A DNA stretch of 64,000 nucleotides, taken from Glaciihabitans sp. Its GTDB lineage: Bacteria > Actinomycetota > Actinomycetes > Actinomycetales > Microbacteriaceae. Below are positions 44,427-53,592 of this stretch, piece by piece (positions within the stretch are counted from its first letter, which is position 1; each line of letters starts with the position of its first letter). The stretch spans positions 124,001 through 188,000 of the forward strand of contig JAODBD010000014.1 of NCBI GenBank assembly GCA_025463785.1, read 5' to 3'. Below the pieces are notes generated by a model. The model had not been told where the DNA came from. It ran no database searches and saw nothing but the letters and a program-made list of their open reading frames with translations. The translations under genes were made by a program, and so were the position numbers.

Positions 44427-45367
44427 CAGTTGGCTCCCGAGAATTCTTTGCGGCGCCCCACGACGTAGCGGGCAATCGCGTTCACGATGAACGTCACGAC
44501 GAACAGCACGAGACCGGATGCGATGAGCGAGCTGAGTCCGACCCCTGACGCCTCAGAGAACTGCAGCGCGATATTGCCGGCAATGGTCTCCGGATTCTGC
44601 GGTGTCAGCAGAAGGAACGAGTAGACGACCGCGGGCGAGAGCACGATGGCGACGGCCATGGTTTCGCCGAGCGCGCGGCCGAGGCCGAGCATGGATGCCG
44701 AAACGATACCGGGGCGGGCGAACGGCAATACGGCGGTGCGAATCATTTCCCACCTGGTGGCGCCAAGGGCGAGTGCGGCCTCCTCGTGCAGGCGCGGCGT
44801 CTGCAGGAAGATCTCGCGATTGACCGCGGTCATGATCGGCAGCACCATGACGGCGAGCACGATGGCGACGGTCAGGATGGTGCGACCCGTTGCAGACACG
44901 CTGCCCTGGAAGAGCGGAAACCAGCTGGCGTTCGTATTGAGCCAGGCATAGAACGGGGCGAGTGCCGGAGCCAGCACGTTGGCGCCCCACAGTCCGAAAA
45001 CGACGGAAGGCACGGCAGCGAGCAAATCGATGATGTAGCCGAGCACCTGCGCGATGCGCCGCGGTGCGTAGTGCGAGATGAAGAGGGCGACCCCGATGGA
45101 GATCGGCACCGCGAAGATCATCGCGAGGGCTGCAGCCCAAATGGTGCCGAAGATGAGGGGGCCGACATAGACCCAGAAGTTGGGCGCCGCGTTCGGAAGA
45201 GTGCCGGACTTGGCGACGACTGCCGGAAATGACTGGACGACCAGGAAGATCGCGACGGCGGCGAGGATGGCCAGAATGATGCTGCCGGCGATGACGGTGC
45301 TGGTCGAGAAAACGCGATCACCGCGGCGAATTTTTGCCGTGATCCTGCCTGCAGATTCGGTGGTCAT
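44426..45367 (-). CDS. pstC: Phosphate ABC transporter permease PstC
   Basis: 313 residues from the ATG at 45367 with GGAAAG upstream; an in-frame start at 45430 would add 21 poorly conserved residues. Six helices, EAA-type loop HEEAALALGATRWEMIRTAV. Forms the channel with PstA. It is 99 bp from pstS, a gap often seen where a binding-protein gene is more strongly expressed. Confidence 0.95.
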   Translation of the reverse strand: MTTESAGRITAKIRRGDRVFSTSTVIAGSIILAILAAVAIFLVVQSFPAVVAKSGTLPNAAPNFWVYVGPLIFGTIWAAALAMIFAVPISIGVALFISHYAPRRIAQVLGYIIDLLAAVPSVVFGLWGANVLAPALAPFYAWLNTNASWFPLFQGSVSATGRTILTVAIVLAVMVLPIMTAVNREIFLQTPRLHEEAALALGATRWEMIRTAVLPFARPGIVSASMLGLGRALGETMAVAIVLSPAVVYSFLLLTPQNPETIAGNIALQFSEASGVGLSSLIASGLVLFVVTFIVNAIARYVVGRRKEFSGAN

Positions 45368-45466
45368 TCTGGCTTTCCGAAGCGGGGATGTCTGGGGAGA
45401 GTTTGCTTGCGCAGAGTCGGTCTGGGCCACGAAATTCCGTGACCCAGACCGACTCTAGTTGTGCGG

Positions 45467-46558
45467 TTACTTGATGGTAGCGATTGATGCTGCAACCTTG
45501 GCAGCGAGGTCGGTCGCGAGGGGCGCTGAGCTGGCCTGCTTTGCAGCAGCAGCCTGGCCATCCGCCGATGCTACGTATTTGGCGTATGCCGCCACGAGCG
45601 TGCCGGTTGCCTTGTCCTTGTACGTCTGGCAGACGATCAGGTAGCTGACCAGAACGTTCGGCCAGGCGTTGGCGTCGGTGTTCTTGCGGTCGATCGCGAT
45701 GGCGAGGTCGTTAGCTGCACGACCCGCGGCGATCGGGGACTTGGCGACGACATCCGCAGCACCGGCGGCGCTGATGGTGTTGTAGGTCGCGCCGACCTTG
45801 AGCTGTGCCGACGCGAGGCCGGTTGCTGCCGAGTTGTCGAGGTACGCGATGCTGTTCTTCGCGCTCTTGACCGCAGCCGCGACACCTGAGCTACCGGTTG
45901 CCGCGTCGCCGATCTTGTATGGGAATGTCTGCGCTGGGGCAGCCGTCCATACGGTCGGAGCGTTGGCGCTCAGGTAGTCGGTGAAGTTCTGCGTGGTGCC
46001 GGAGTCGTCACCGCGGTGAACGACGTTGATCTTTGCGGACGGCAGCGTGACGCCGGCGTTCTGCGCAGTGATCTGCTTGTCGTTCCAGGTGGTGACCTTG
46101 CCGCTGAAAATGCCGGCGATCGTCGGAGCATCGAGCTTCAGGGTGGTCACGCCCGCAATGTTGAAGACGATCGCGATGGGGGAGATGTACACCGGGAGGT
46201 CGATCGGCTTGGTGCCGGCCGCGCACTTCGGCGACTGCGTCGCGAGTTCGGTGTCCTTGAGCGCCGCATCGGAGCCGGCGAAATCGGACTGTCCGCCGAG
46301 GAACGCGGTGCGTCCTGCGCCGGAGCCCTGCGGGTTGTAGTTGACGGTCACGCCAGAGTTGGCGCCCTGGAATCCGGCGGCCCAAGCGGTCTCAGCCGTG
46401 CCCTGTGCGGACGAGCCGATACCGGAGAGTGTGCCGGTGAGGGCGCTGGGGCTGCCGGTGGAGCCGGTGGTGGTTCCCTCGTTCGATGCGCACGAGGACA
46501 AGACGAGTGCTGCTGCTACGGCGACGACAGCGATGCTGCCGAAACGGGTGAAGCTCAC
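45467..46558 (-). CDS. pstS: Phosphate-binding lipoprotein PstS
   Basis: 363 residues from the GTG at 46558 (GAAGGGAACACT upstream); the frame is open to 46714 but the lipoprotein signal starts here. Lipobox LVLSSCAS (Cys about residue 23). Typical PstS features: GTLSGIGSSAQGTAETAWAA, GQSDFAGSDAALKD (phosphate-binding Ser/Asp) and RGDDSGTTQNFTDYL. First gene of the operon, downstream of phased PHO-box repeats at 46631-46670, so it is expected to be induced by phosphate starvation. Confidence 0.96.
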   Translation of the reverse strand: MSFTRFGSIAVVAVAAALVLSSCASNEGTTTGSTGSPSALTGTLSGIGSSAQGTAETAWAAGFQGANSGVTVNYNPQGSGAGRTAFLGGQSDFAGSDAALKDTELATQSPKCAAGTKPIDLPVYISPIAIVFNIAGVTTLKLDAPTIAGIFSGKVTTWNDKQITAQNAGVTLPSAKINVVHRGDDSGTTQNFTDYLSANAPTVWTAAPAQTFPYKIGDAATGSSGVAAAVKSAKNSIAYLDNSAATGLASAQLKVGATYNTISAAGAADVVAKSPIAAGRAANDLAIAIDRKNTDANAWPNVLVSYLIVCQTYKDKATGTLVAAYAKYVASADGQAAAAKQASSAPLATDLAAKVAASIATIK

Positions 46559-46630
46559 AGTGTTCCCTTCGGGGGTTTGATTACAGGATGGGGCCGGTGC
46601 GACCCACTCCAATCGACGGTAGGTTCCGTT

Positions 46631-46670
46631 GGTGACCATGCCCGTGCCGGATGGTGAACGGAAGGTTAAC
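46631..46670 (-). promoter_or_regulatory. PHO box upstream of pstS
   Basis: On the minus strand the repeats read GTTAACC (46664-46670), GTTCACC (46653-46659) and GGTCACC (46631-46637). They are spaced in exact 11-bp steps, with one degenerate unit at 46642. GTTCACC repeats at 11-bp spacing are the known actinobacterial PHO box bound by PhoP/RegX3-type response regulators. The site ends about 73 bp before the pstS start; the regulator is probably the RegX3-like protein at 57330. Confidence 0.8.
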
Positions 46671-46710
46671 GCACACCAAACATTGCCGTCGTTTCCTGAA
46701 TTTCTGGTGA

Positions 46711-47661
46711 TCACTCCGCGGTTGGGCTGTGGGTTTCCAGCGCCACAATGCCCGAAGCGGGATACTCGCTCGCGACGTGCAGCACCGAGAATTCACCGGT
46801 CGCGAGGTATCCCATCGACATGAATTCCCGCGATGGCGGTGTGTTCGTGAGGCTCGCAAGCTCCGCAATCAGCTCCGGGATGACCGGGCCGTGACTGCAG
46901 AGCACGGTCGTTTTCTTCTTCCGCACTCGCCTCCCGAGCAGGCCGACAGCGCCGGACTCGCCCGACTCGAACGCGTCCTGACTGATGGCATCCGACTCGG
47001 TGGGCTCGATCCCGGTAAGGCGGGCGAGCGGCGCAACCGTCGCGATGCAACGAGCGGCCGTGCTGGTGATGATCTTCTTCGGGCGGTACGCGGCGAGACC
47101 GAGGGCGATGCTGGCCGCCTGCGCCGTGCCACGCAGCAGGAGAGGCCTCGAGGCGTCCGGCCCGTCCCATGATCCGACCGGCACGGCCTTGCCATGACGA
47201 ACCACCACGATCGCGAACGTGCGTGCCCGGCCGGCTTTGATCCGCTCGGCGAACACATCGATGATGTCGATGTCGTGCGGGTAGGTGAGGCGCTGCCGAG
47301 CCTTCTTGAGCGACACCCATTCGAGGCCCGAGATCTCCTCGTTGGGCACGAAACGCGCCGTCTCGACGGCGTGTGCGTCGACCTCGGCAGACCAGTAGTA
47401 CACGACCTTGTCCCTGCCGCTTGGCAGCTGGTACTCGACCTGCCCGAGCGGTGCGCCGAGCCCGACCACGAGGCCGGTCTCTTCGGCGATCTCCCGCACT
47501 GCGGTCTCCGGCAGCGTCTCTCCCAGCTCAACCTTGCCCTTCGGCAGCGAGACATCCTTGTGCTGGGTGCGGTGTACGAGGAGCACTCGCACCTTGCTGC
47601 CGGCCATGCGCCAGCAGACTGCTCCCGCCGCAAGAATCGGCGTCGCCTGGGCATCCGTCAT
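46711..47661 (-). CDS. Nudix hydrolase-histidine phosphatase fusion (MutT1-like)
   Basis: 316 residues from the ATG at 47661, which overlaps the ppk stop (ATGA). N-terminal Nudix domain with a near-canonical Nudix box, [20 protein letters not shown] then TGL (about residues 38-60). C-terminal histidine-phosphatase domain starting [10 protein letters not shown] (about residue 180) and a second His in [11 protein letters not shown]. This is the arrangement of mycobacterial MutT1, which degrades 8-oxo-GTP, diadenosine polyphosphates and related nucleotides. It is coupled to ppk, also as in mycobacteria. Confidence 0.93.
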   Translation of the reverse strand: MTDAQATPILAAGAVCWRMAGSKVRVLLVHRTQHKDVSLPKGKVELGETLPETAVREIAEETGLVVGLGAPLGQVEYQLPSGRDKVVYYWSAEVDAHAVETARFVPNEEISGLEWVSLKKARQRLTYPHDIDIIDVFAERIKAGRARTFAIVVVRHGKAVPVGSWDGPDASRPLLLRGTAQAASIALGLAAYRPKKIITSTAARCIATVAPLARLTGIEPTESDAISQDAFESGESGAVGLLGRRVRKKKTTVLCSHGPVIPELIAELASLTNTPPSREFMSMGYLATGEFSVLHVASEYPASGIVALETHSPTAE

Positions 47662-49841
47662 CGCAGAACTCCCGACGTACGCTTGCGGGATGCGATGGCG
47701 CGCATCGTGACCTCCTGAGCGTCGTCGAGTGGTGCGCCGGCCTCCGAGACCGAATGGTGGATCCAGAGCCCGGATTCGTCCAGCCACCAGGATGCGGTCG
47801 CATCCGACATTTCAGTATTGAAAATCTCGTCGACTTGGGCGAGGTGCCCGGGCTCCGTCAGCCGCACGAGCGCTTCGACCCTGCGGTCGAGGTTGCGGTG
47901 CATCATGTCGGCACTGCCGATGAAGACCTGCGGGTCGCCCGCGTTGGCGAACGAGAAGATTCGCGAGTGCTCGAGGTAGCGGCCAAGGATCGACCGAACC
48001 CGAATGTTCTCACTCAATTCGACCTGCCCCGGCTTCAGCGAGCAGATGCCGCGCACGACAATGTCGATCGGAACACCCGCGATGCTCGCCCTATACAGTG
48101 CGTCGATGATCGCCTCGTCGACGATGGCATTGACCTTGATTCGGATGCCGGACTCCAGCCCGTTGCGCGCGTTCTCCGCTTCCTGCCGGATGCGCTTCAA
48201 CAGGCCACCGCGCATGTGAAGCGGGGCCACCAGCAGTCGCTTGAACTTCTTCTCGATGGCGTAGCCCGAGAGCTCGTTGAACAGTCGCGTCAGATCTTTA
48301 CCGATGGTGTCACTGTCGGTCAGAAGCCCCAGGTCTTCGTAGATGCGGCTGGTTTTCGGGTTGTAATTGCCCGTGCCGATGTGGCTGTAGTGCTTGAGGC
48401 TGCCGTTCTTTTCCTGTCGGATGACGAGCGCCAGCTTGCAGTGCGTCTTCAGGCCGACCAGACCGTAGACGACGTGAACGCCGGATTTCTCGAGCTTGCG
48501 CGCCCAGTTGATATTCGCCGTCTCATCAAACCGCGCCTTGATTTCGACGAGTGCCAGAACCTGTTTGCCGGATTCGGCCGCGTCAATCAGAGCCTCGACT
48601 ATGGGGCTGTCGCCGCTCGTCCGATACAGGGTCTGCTTGATCGCGAGGACGTTCGGGTCTGCGGCGGCCTGCTCCAGAAAGGTCTGCACGCTCGTGGCAA
48701 ACGACTCGTACGGATGATGCAGCAGTATGTCCTGGCGCTGGATCGAGGCGAAGATGTCTGGCACTTCGGTGGGGTCGGTCGGCAACAGCCCGGTGCTCGT
48801 GGTCGGCAGCTGCTTCGGGTATTTCAGCGTCGGTCGGTCGATCTTGTACATCTCGAACAGCCCGCCGAGATTGAGCGGCGCGGGAAGCCGGTAGACCTCC
48901 TGCTCGGTGATGGCGAGCTCCTGCATGAGCAGGCCCAGGGTGGTCTGATCCATGTCGTTCGAGATTTCGAGGCGGATGGGGGGCCCGAATCGCCGCTGCA
49001 GCAGCCCCTTCTCGAGAGCCTGGATGAGGTTCTCCGACTCGTCCTCTTCGATCTCGACGTCTTCGTTCCTCGTGATGCGGAACTCGTGATGCTCGAGGAT
49101 CTCCATCCCGGGGAAGAGGTCGCCGAGGTGATTGGCGATGAGGTCTTCGAGAGGGATGAAGCGCAGCCGACCCGTGCCGTCATCCGGTAGCTGCACGAAA
49201 CGCGGCAGTAGCGGCGGCACCTTGATGCGAGCGAACTCGATGCGGCTCGTCTTGGGGTTGCGCACGCGCACCGAGAGATTGAGCGACAGCCCCGAAATGT
49301 AGGGGAACGGATGCGCGGGGTCGACTGCGAGCGGCATCAGCACCGGGAAGATCTGCTTCGAGAAGATGTCGTCGATCTGCGCGCGATCCTCGGGGCCGAG
49401 GTCGGCCCAGGTCTCGATGTGGATGCCCTCCTCGTCGAGCATGGGCTTGACGATGTCGCCGAAGACCCGCGCGTGACGGGTCTGCAGCTCGTGAGCGACC
49501 ATGCCGACATCCCCAAGGACCTCGCTCGGACTGCGACCGACGTTCGTTGGCACCGCGAGTCCGGTGGCGATGCGGCGTTTGAGGCCGGCGACCCGCACCA
49601 TGAAGAACTCGTCGAGGTTGCTCGCAAAGATCGCCAGGAAGTTGACCCGCTCCAGCAGCGGCACCCGGCCATCCTCGGCGAGTTCGAGCACACGCTGGTT
49701 GAAGGCGAGCCAGCTCAACTCGCGATCGAGGTATCGGTCGGCCGGAAGACTGCCGTCGTCGTCAGAGGACGACTCGTCGTCAAAGTCGTCGTCGTAGTCT
49801 GCGCCGACAGCGGCGTCTCCGACCCAGGCTTCCGTTTCCAT
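47658..49841 (-). CDS. ppk: Polyphosphate kinase 1
   Basis: 727 residues. Reversibly polymerises phosphate from ATP into polyphosphate. N-terminal domain [16 protein letters not shown]-like segment ([20 protein letters not shown]), [16 protein letters not shown], and the catalytic part [14 protein letters not shown], whose His is phosphorylated, plus [20 protein letters not shown] and GLLTDS. An unusual acidic N-terminal extension ([17 protein letters not shown], about residues 15-31) precedes the domain. It overlaps the MutT1-like gene by four bases and shares the phosphate theme of the region with pstSCAB and phoU. Confidence 0.96.
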   Translation of the reverse strand: METEAWVGDAAVGADYDDDFDDESSSDDDGSLPADRYLDRELSWLAFNQRVLELAEDGRVPLLERVNFLAIFASNLDEFFMVRVAGLKRRIATGLAVPTNVGRSPSEVLGDVGMVAHELQTRHARVFGDIVKPMLDEEGIHIETWADLGPEDRAQIDDIFSKQIFPVLMPLAVDPAHPFPYISGLSLNLSVRVRNPKTSRIEFARIKVPPLLPRFVQLPDDGTGRLRFIPLEDLIANHLGDLFPGMEILEHHEFRITRNEDVEIEEDESENLIQALEKGLLQRRFGPPIRLEISNDMDQTTLGLLMQELAITEQEVYRLPAPLNLGGLFEMYKIDRPTLKYPKQLPTTSTGLLPTDPTEVPDIFASIQRQDILLHHPYESFATSVQTFLEQAAADPNVLAIKQTLYRTSGDSPIVEALIDAAESGKQVLALVEIKARFDETANINWARKLEKSGVHVVYGLVGLKTHCKLALVIRQEKNGSLKHYSHIGTGNYNPKTSRIYEDLGLLTDSDTIGKDLTRLFNELSGYAIEKKFKRLLVAPLHMRGGLLKRIRQEAENARNGLESGIRIKVNAIVDEAIIDALYRASIAGVPIDIVVRGICSLKPGQVELSENIRVRSILGRYLEHSRIFSFANAGDPQVFIGSADMMHRNLDRRVEALVRLTEPGHLAQVDEIFNTEMSDATASWWLDESGLWIHHSVSEAGAPLDDAQEVTMRAIASRKRTSGVLR

Positions 49842-49921
49842 CCCTCAATACTGGCATCCGCGGGCTATCCCCACCGGTAAACGGGGTGTGAACTCCGCCC
49901 GGGGTCCTGTTTCCCGCTCTG

Positions 49922-50767
49922 TTAGGTACCCGGCAAACTCGAGTACTGGATGTCTATCGAGTCCCGCTCGAAACCGCGGCTGGTATAGAGGCCAAGAGCT
50001 GGTCCGTTGTCGCCCTCGACATAGAGGTGCGCCTTCTGGATGCCAAGCTCGCGCATCCGGGCGAGTCCGGCCTCGAAGAGGAGGCCGCCGAGCCGCAGCC
50101 CCTGGAATTCCGGATGTACCCCGACCACGTAGAACTCGCCCAGTGGCGGTTCGAGCTTCAGCCAGCAGTAGCCGATCATCCCGTCGCCGTCGCGCAGGAC
50201 CAGGAAGTCGTCCGCGTTGAACCAGGCCTCGGTCTCGAGCTGCTCGAGGTCGGCCCGGCTGACGCTGCCCTGCTCAGGATGATCGCGGAAGATCAGCGCG
50301 TTGAGCGCGACCCACTCGTCTTCGTCGCCCCCCACGACAAATGCCCCCACTCCTGAGTTGCCCGGATTTGTCGTGTTTGGCGCGCGGAACCCGGCCGAAG
50401 CGGGCAACTCGCGAGAGAGGCGGAGGAGTTCTCGCACGGGGGTGAGGCCGTGGCTGGCCGCGAGGGCGCGCGCCGCCGGGTGGTCTCCGTGGGCCCAGAA
50501 CAGCATCCCGGGGCCCGACGACGAGAGAAGCGTCTCGAGCAAGGCAGTGCCGGTTCGGCGACCACGCGCAGCAGGGTCGACGACGAATTCGGCCTCACCG
50601 GGCGCGACGATCGCGGCAGCAACTTCGTCGATGGCGACGAGTTCGCGGGAGCCCGTGCGGTAGTCGACCAGTGCCTGATCCGAAAAAGGAGGTGCGCCGT
50701 CTGCGGCGCGAGATCGTTCGGCGAGCCGGACGACCCAGTTAGGAACCGATCGCGGTGAGTCGCTCAT
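49922..50767 (-). CDS. mshD: Mycothiol synthase (mycothiol acetyltransferase)
   Basis: 281 residues from the ATG at 50767 ([11 protein letters not shown]); this start lies 29 bp inside the upstream glnR coding region. Two GNAT modules: the N-terminal one contains [20 protein letters not shown], the C-terminal one [20 protein letters not shown] (acetyl-CoA loop) and [19 protein letters not shown]. Acetylates Cys-GlcN-Ins, the last step of mycothiol synthesis. The linker between modules (about residues 120-138, [19 protein letters not shown]) is encoded by a 56-bp inverted repeat that also occurs at 42435-42490. Confidence 0.93.
   Translation of the reverse strand: MSDSPRSVPNWVVRLAERSRAADGAPPFSDQALVDYRTGSRELVAIDEVAAAIVAPGEAEFVVDPAARGRRTGTALLETLLSSSGPGMLFWAHGDHPAARALAASHGLTPVRELLRLSRELPASAGFRAPNTTNPGNSGVGAFVVGGDEDEWVALNALIFRDHPEQGSVSRADLEQLETEAWFNADDFLVLRDGDGMIGYCWLKLEPPLGEFYVVGVHPEFQGLRLGGLLFEAGLARMRELGIQKAHLYVEGDNGPALGLYTSRGFERDSIDIQYSSLPGT
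50355..50410. repeat. 56-bp inverted repeat, family B copy 2, inside mshD
   Basis: Perfect 10-bp arms GAGTTGCCCG (50355-50364) and CGGGCAACTC (50401-50410). Same total length as the intergenic copy at 42435-42490 and related to its reverse complement (arms plus TTTGTCG and ACCCG inner blocks). It lies in frame within mshD and provides the inter-module linker. Confidence 0.8.
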
Positions 50768-51428
50768 TCTCTTCTTCGTACACGTTGAAGCGGTAGCCGA
50801 CGTTGCGAACCGTGCCGATGAGCGACTCGAGGTCGCCAAGCTTGGCGCGCAGGCGGCGCACGTGCACGTCGACAGTGCGCGTTCCGCCGAAATAGTCGTA
50901 CCCCCACACTTCGCTGAGCAGCTGCTCGCGGGTGAACACGCGGGATGGATGCGTCGCCAGGAACCGCAGCAGCTCGAATTCCTTGAAGGTCAGATCGAGC
51001 GGACGGCCGTGCACCTTGGCCGAATAGCTGGCCTCATCGATGACGACACCGGATGCCTGGATCTTGGAGTTCGACTTGTCCTCCGCGGCGCGCCCGATGA
51101 CCAGCCGGATGCGGGCATCCACCTCGGCGGGCCCCGCCGTCTCAAGCACCACATCGTCGACGCCCCAGTCGGGACTGACCGCCGTGAGGCCGCCCTCCGT
51201 CAACACGAGCATCAGCGGAACATTGATGCCTGTTGTGGTCAGAATCTTGCACAGCGACTTGGCGCTCGCGAGATCTTGCCGGGCATCCACGAAGATGAGA
51301 TCGCAGGTCGGCGCGGTAATCAAAGACGCCGGCGATGCCGGGATCTGCCGAGTCTTATGGCTCAGCAACCCCAATGCGGGCAGAACGTCAGTGTCGACCG
51401 CAGAGGTCAGGATCAACAACTGCGCCAC
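50739..51428 (-). CDS. glnR: GlnR-type OmpR-family nitrogen regulator
   Basis: 229 residues. Atypical receiver domain in the N-terminal half ([58 protein letters not shown]) that keeps the Asp of VDARQDL but differs from canonical phospho-receivers, then a winged helix with [40 protein letters not shown] and RNVGYRFN. The full sequence closely follows actinobacterial GlnR, the global activator and repressor of nitrogen assimilation. It runs directly into mshD with a 29-bp overlap. Confidence 0.9.
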   Translation of the reverse strand: MAQLLILTSAVDTDVLPALGLLSHKTRQIPASPASLITAPTCDLIFVDARQDLASAKSLCKILTTTGINVPLMLVLTEGGLTAVSPDWGVDDVVLETAGPAEVDARIRLVIGRAAEDKSNSKIQASGVVIDEASYSAKVHGRPLDLTFKEFELLRFLATHPSRVFTREQLLSEVWGYDYFGGTRTVDVHVRRLRAKLGDLESLIGTVRNVGYRFNVYEEENERLTAIGS

Positions 51429-51480
51429 GGGCCCTCCAAAGTGCGTGTGGGACAGTCTACAAGCGCCATAGCATGGTCAC

Positions 51481-51741
51481 GTGACTTCCCGTATTGCGAG
51501 CGCTGTCCCGGTGTGGGTGCTTGCGCTCGTCGGCGTCGTGCTCGTCGCGTCGATATCGGCCCCGTCGGGGTACTTTCGGTGGCTGTCGATCGTCCTGGCT
51601 GGCGTGGTGTTGTTTACCTTCATCATCCAGTTGGCGTTGCCGAGCAAGGAGGGTCTCGTGCTGCGGATGATGGCGAGCATTGGCGGAGCCGTCGTGGTTC
51701 TCGTCGTCGGCACGGTCGTGCTGTTGCCGTTCACGCTCTGA
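51481..51741 (+). CDS. Small two- to three-helix membrane protein
   Basis: 86 residues: VWVLALVGVVLVASISAP, WLSIVLAGVVLFTFIIQLAL and MASIGGAVVVLVVGTVVLLP as membrane segments. Starts 52 bp from the divergent glnR. Small membrane proteins at this position beside an FABP/nitrobindin gene occur in related genomes, to my recollection. Function unknown. Confidence 0.65.
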   Translation: MTSRIASAVPVWVLALVGVVLVASISAPSGYFRWLSIVLAGVVLFTFIIQLALPSKEGLVLRMMASIGGAVVVLVVGTVVLLPFTL

Positions 51742-51763
51742 CTTTCGCGCGTAGGATTGTTGC

Positions 51764-51874
51764 ATGGTCGTCGCGCTCGAGTTTTTCTTCGTTGGTCTCC
51801 TTGGGCTCGCGGTTATTGCGATTGCCTTCGTCTCCATCACGGTCTTGGTGAATCTGTTCCGTGGGCAGCGCTAG
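51764..51874 (+). CDS. 36-residue membrane microprotein
   Basis: An ATG at 51764 opens a 36-codon frame ending TAG 51872-51874: VVALEFFFVGLLGLAVIAIA then FVSITVLVNLFRGQR. One hydrophobic helix with a basic C-terminal tail. It fits exactly between the membrane protein ending at 51741 and the nitrobindin-like gene starting at 51881, in the same orientation, with GGATTG upstream of the ATG. The geometry and clean hydrophobic helix favour a real gene. Confidence 0.55.
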   Translation: MVVALEFFFVGLLGLAVIAIAFVSITVLVNLFRGQR

Positions 51875-51880
51875 CGGTTC

Positions 51881-52483
51881 GTGAGCGTCTTCGATCTCGA
51901 CACCAGCGTGCCCGCGGAGTTGGGCCCGCTCTCGTGGCTGCTCGGCGTTTGGGAGGGTAGTGGCGTGGTTCACTACACGGTCGGCGACGAGGTACGAGAG
52001 TACGAGTTCGGGCAGCGCGTTTCGTTCAGCCAGGACGGCCTTCCCTATCTCAACTACAACTCATATACGTGGTTGCTCGATGAGTCGCTCACACCGCTTG
52101 CGACGGAGACCGGGTACTGGCGGCTGAGTCGCAATCTCGGCGATGGCGACCCCGGCCCCGCGATGCTTCCGCGGGTCGGTGTGCGTCCGTTTGCAACGGC
52201 TGAGTCGGTCGAAACTCTTCGCAACGACGTCGGCGGTTTCGATATCGAGGTGTCGCTCATTCATCCCGGTGGCGTTCATGAGCTCTACCTTGGGCGCGTC
52301 AAGGGCCCACGAATCGATCTGGCGACGGATGCCGTGATGCGGTCCGCAACCGCCAAAGAGTATGCGGCCGCGACTCGTATCTACGGACTCGTCGAGGGCG
52401 CGCTGCTGTGGGCTTGGGACATTGCGGCGCTCGGGCAAGACCTGCGTACGCACGCGTCAGGGAGGTTGACAAGAGTTGAGTGA
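51881..52483 (+). CDS. Nitrobindin-like FABP-family protein (DUF1794)
   Basis: 200 residues. The lipocalin-like beta barrel begins with LSWLLGVWEGSG, the GxWxGxG signature of nitrobindins; YTWLLDESLTPLATETGYWR and the C-terminal THASGRL, whose His would bind heme iron, complete it. The family binds ferric heme and NO and isomerises peroxynitrite. Ends with an 8-bp overlap into the ygfZ-like gene, so the two are cotranslated. Confidence 0.88.
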   Translation: MSVFDLDTSVPAELGPLSWLLGVWEGSGVVHYTVGDEVREYEFGQRVSFSQDGLPYLNYNSYTWLLDESLTPLATETGYWRLSRNLGDGDPGPAMLPRVGVRPFATAESVETLRNDVGGFDIEVSLIHPGGVHELYLGRVKGPRIDLATDAVMRSATAKEYAAATRIYGLVEGALLWAWDIAALGQDLRTHASGRLTRVE

Positions 52484-53537
52484 CTTCGACACGCTGCCGG
52501 GAGCCGTTGGCTCGCCGCCGCAGCACTACGGCAACCCGCTCGGCGAGCAGAAAGCGCTCGCGGCGGGCGAAGCGGTCGTTGATCTCTCCGATCGGGCCGT
52601 TCTCACCATCACCGGCGTCGACCGCCTGACCTGGCTGGACTCGCTGACCTCGCAGTCCGTTGCGCAGCTGCAGCCCGGCGAATCGGCCGAAACCCTGCTG
52701 CTCGACCCGACGGGGCGACTCGAGTACGACATCCGGCTTCTGGATGATGGCGTCGCCACCTGGCTGCTGCTGGAGGCCGCCGAGGCGGTTGGCCTGCACG
52801 CGTGGCTCGAGCGCATGCGATTCATGCTGCGCGTTGAGGTCGCGGATCGCACCGCGGACTTTGCGACTCTCGGGACCCTGGGGTCGCCCGCTCTGACGCC
52901 GGCCTCACCGAACGGGGTGCCGCTGGTGTGGCGCGACCCGTGGGTTTCGGTTCAGCGCGGGGGCCATCAGTACTCGCTCGTTGTCGAGCACCCCGGTGCA
53001 GGCTGGACCTACAGCGAGATACTCGTCGATCGATCTGTCCTCACGACCGACCTGCCCGCTGCCGGCACGCTGGCGCTCGAAGCCCTTCGGATCGCCGCCT
53101 GGCGGCCGCGGCTTGCGACCGAGGCGGACGAGCGCACCATCCCGCACGAGCTCGACTGGCTGCGCTCCGCGGTCCACCTCACCAAGGGCTGCTACCGCGG
53201 GCAGGAAACCATCGCGAAGGTGCACAATCTCGGGCATCCGCCGCGGCGCCTCGTTCTGCTGCACCTCGACGGATCGGACGGTGTTCTGCCACCCCACGGC
53301 TCGCCGGTGCTCTCTGGCGCCGTCGAGGTCGGGCGCGTGACCTCGTCGGCGCTGCACTATGAGCTTGGGCCCATCGCGCTCGCCGTTGTGAAGCGCTCGA
53401 CCGACCCAGTGGGCGACCTCACCGTCGCCGCCGACGGCATCGAGATTGCAGCCGCGCAGGAGATCATCGTGCCGCCGTCCGCGGGGGCCGAGGCCGACAT
53501 CCCGCGCCTGCCGCGTCTGGGTGCTGTGCGCCGATAG
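52476..53537 (+). CDS. ygfZ: Folate-binding YgfZ-type protein
   Basis: 353 residues related to the glycine-cleavage T protein. The invariant YgfZ motif LTKGCYRGQETIAK (KGCYxGQE with its reactive Cys, about residue 240) is intact, as are the tetrahydrofolate-site regions DLSDRAVLTITGVDRLTWLD. It assists maturation or repair of Fe-S enzymes such as MiaB. Overlap with the nitrobindin-like gene suggests a common role in protecting against NO or oxidative damage (inference). Confidence 0.92.
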   Translation: MSDFDTLPGAVGSPPQHYGNPLGEQKALAAGEAVVDLSDRAVLTITGVDRLTWLDSLTSQSVAQLQPGESAETLLLDPTGRLEYDIRLLDDGVATWLLLEAAEAVGLHAWLERMRFMLRVEVADRTADFATLGTLGSPALTPASPNGVPLVWRDPWVSVQRGGHQYSLVVEHPGAGWTYSEILVDRSVLTTDLPAAGTLALEALRIAAWRPRLATEADERTIPHELDWLRSAVHLTKGCYRGQETIAKVHNLGHPPRRLVLLHLDGSDGVLPPHGSPVLSGAVEVGRVTSSALHYELGPIALAVVKRSTDPVGDLTVAADGIEIAAAQEIIVPPSAGAEADIPRLPRLGAVRR

Positions 53538-53592
53538 CGCGCCCGCTCGCTATCGGGCCAACATGGTCCTGCCGCGGACGGTGGCCGGGCGA

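Noticed and set aside
42438-44468. 676-codon plus-strand frame opposite pstB-pstA
   Set aside because: Arg/Asp-rich shadow frame; the minus strand encodes clear PstB and PstA proteins.
47373-49190. 605-codon plus-strand frame opposite ppk
   Set aside because: It is a shadow of ppk and the MutT1-like gene; composition and motifs support the minus-strand genes with conserved catalytic residues.
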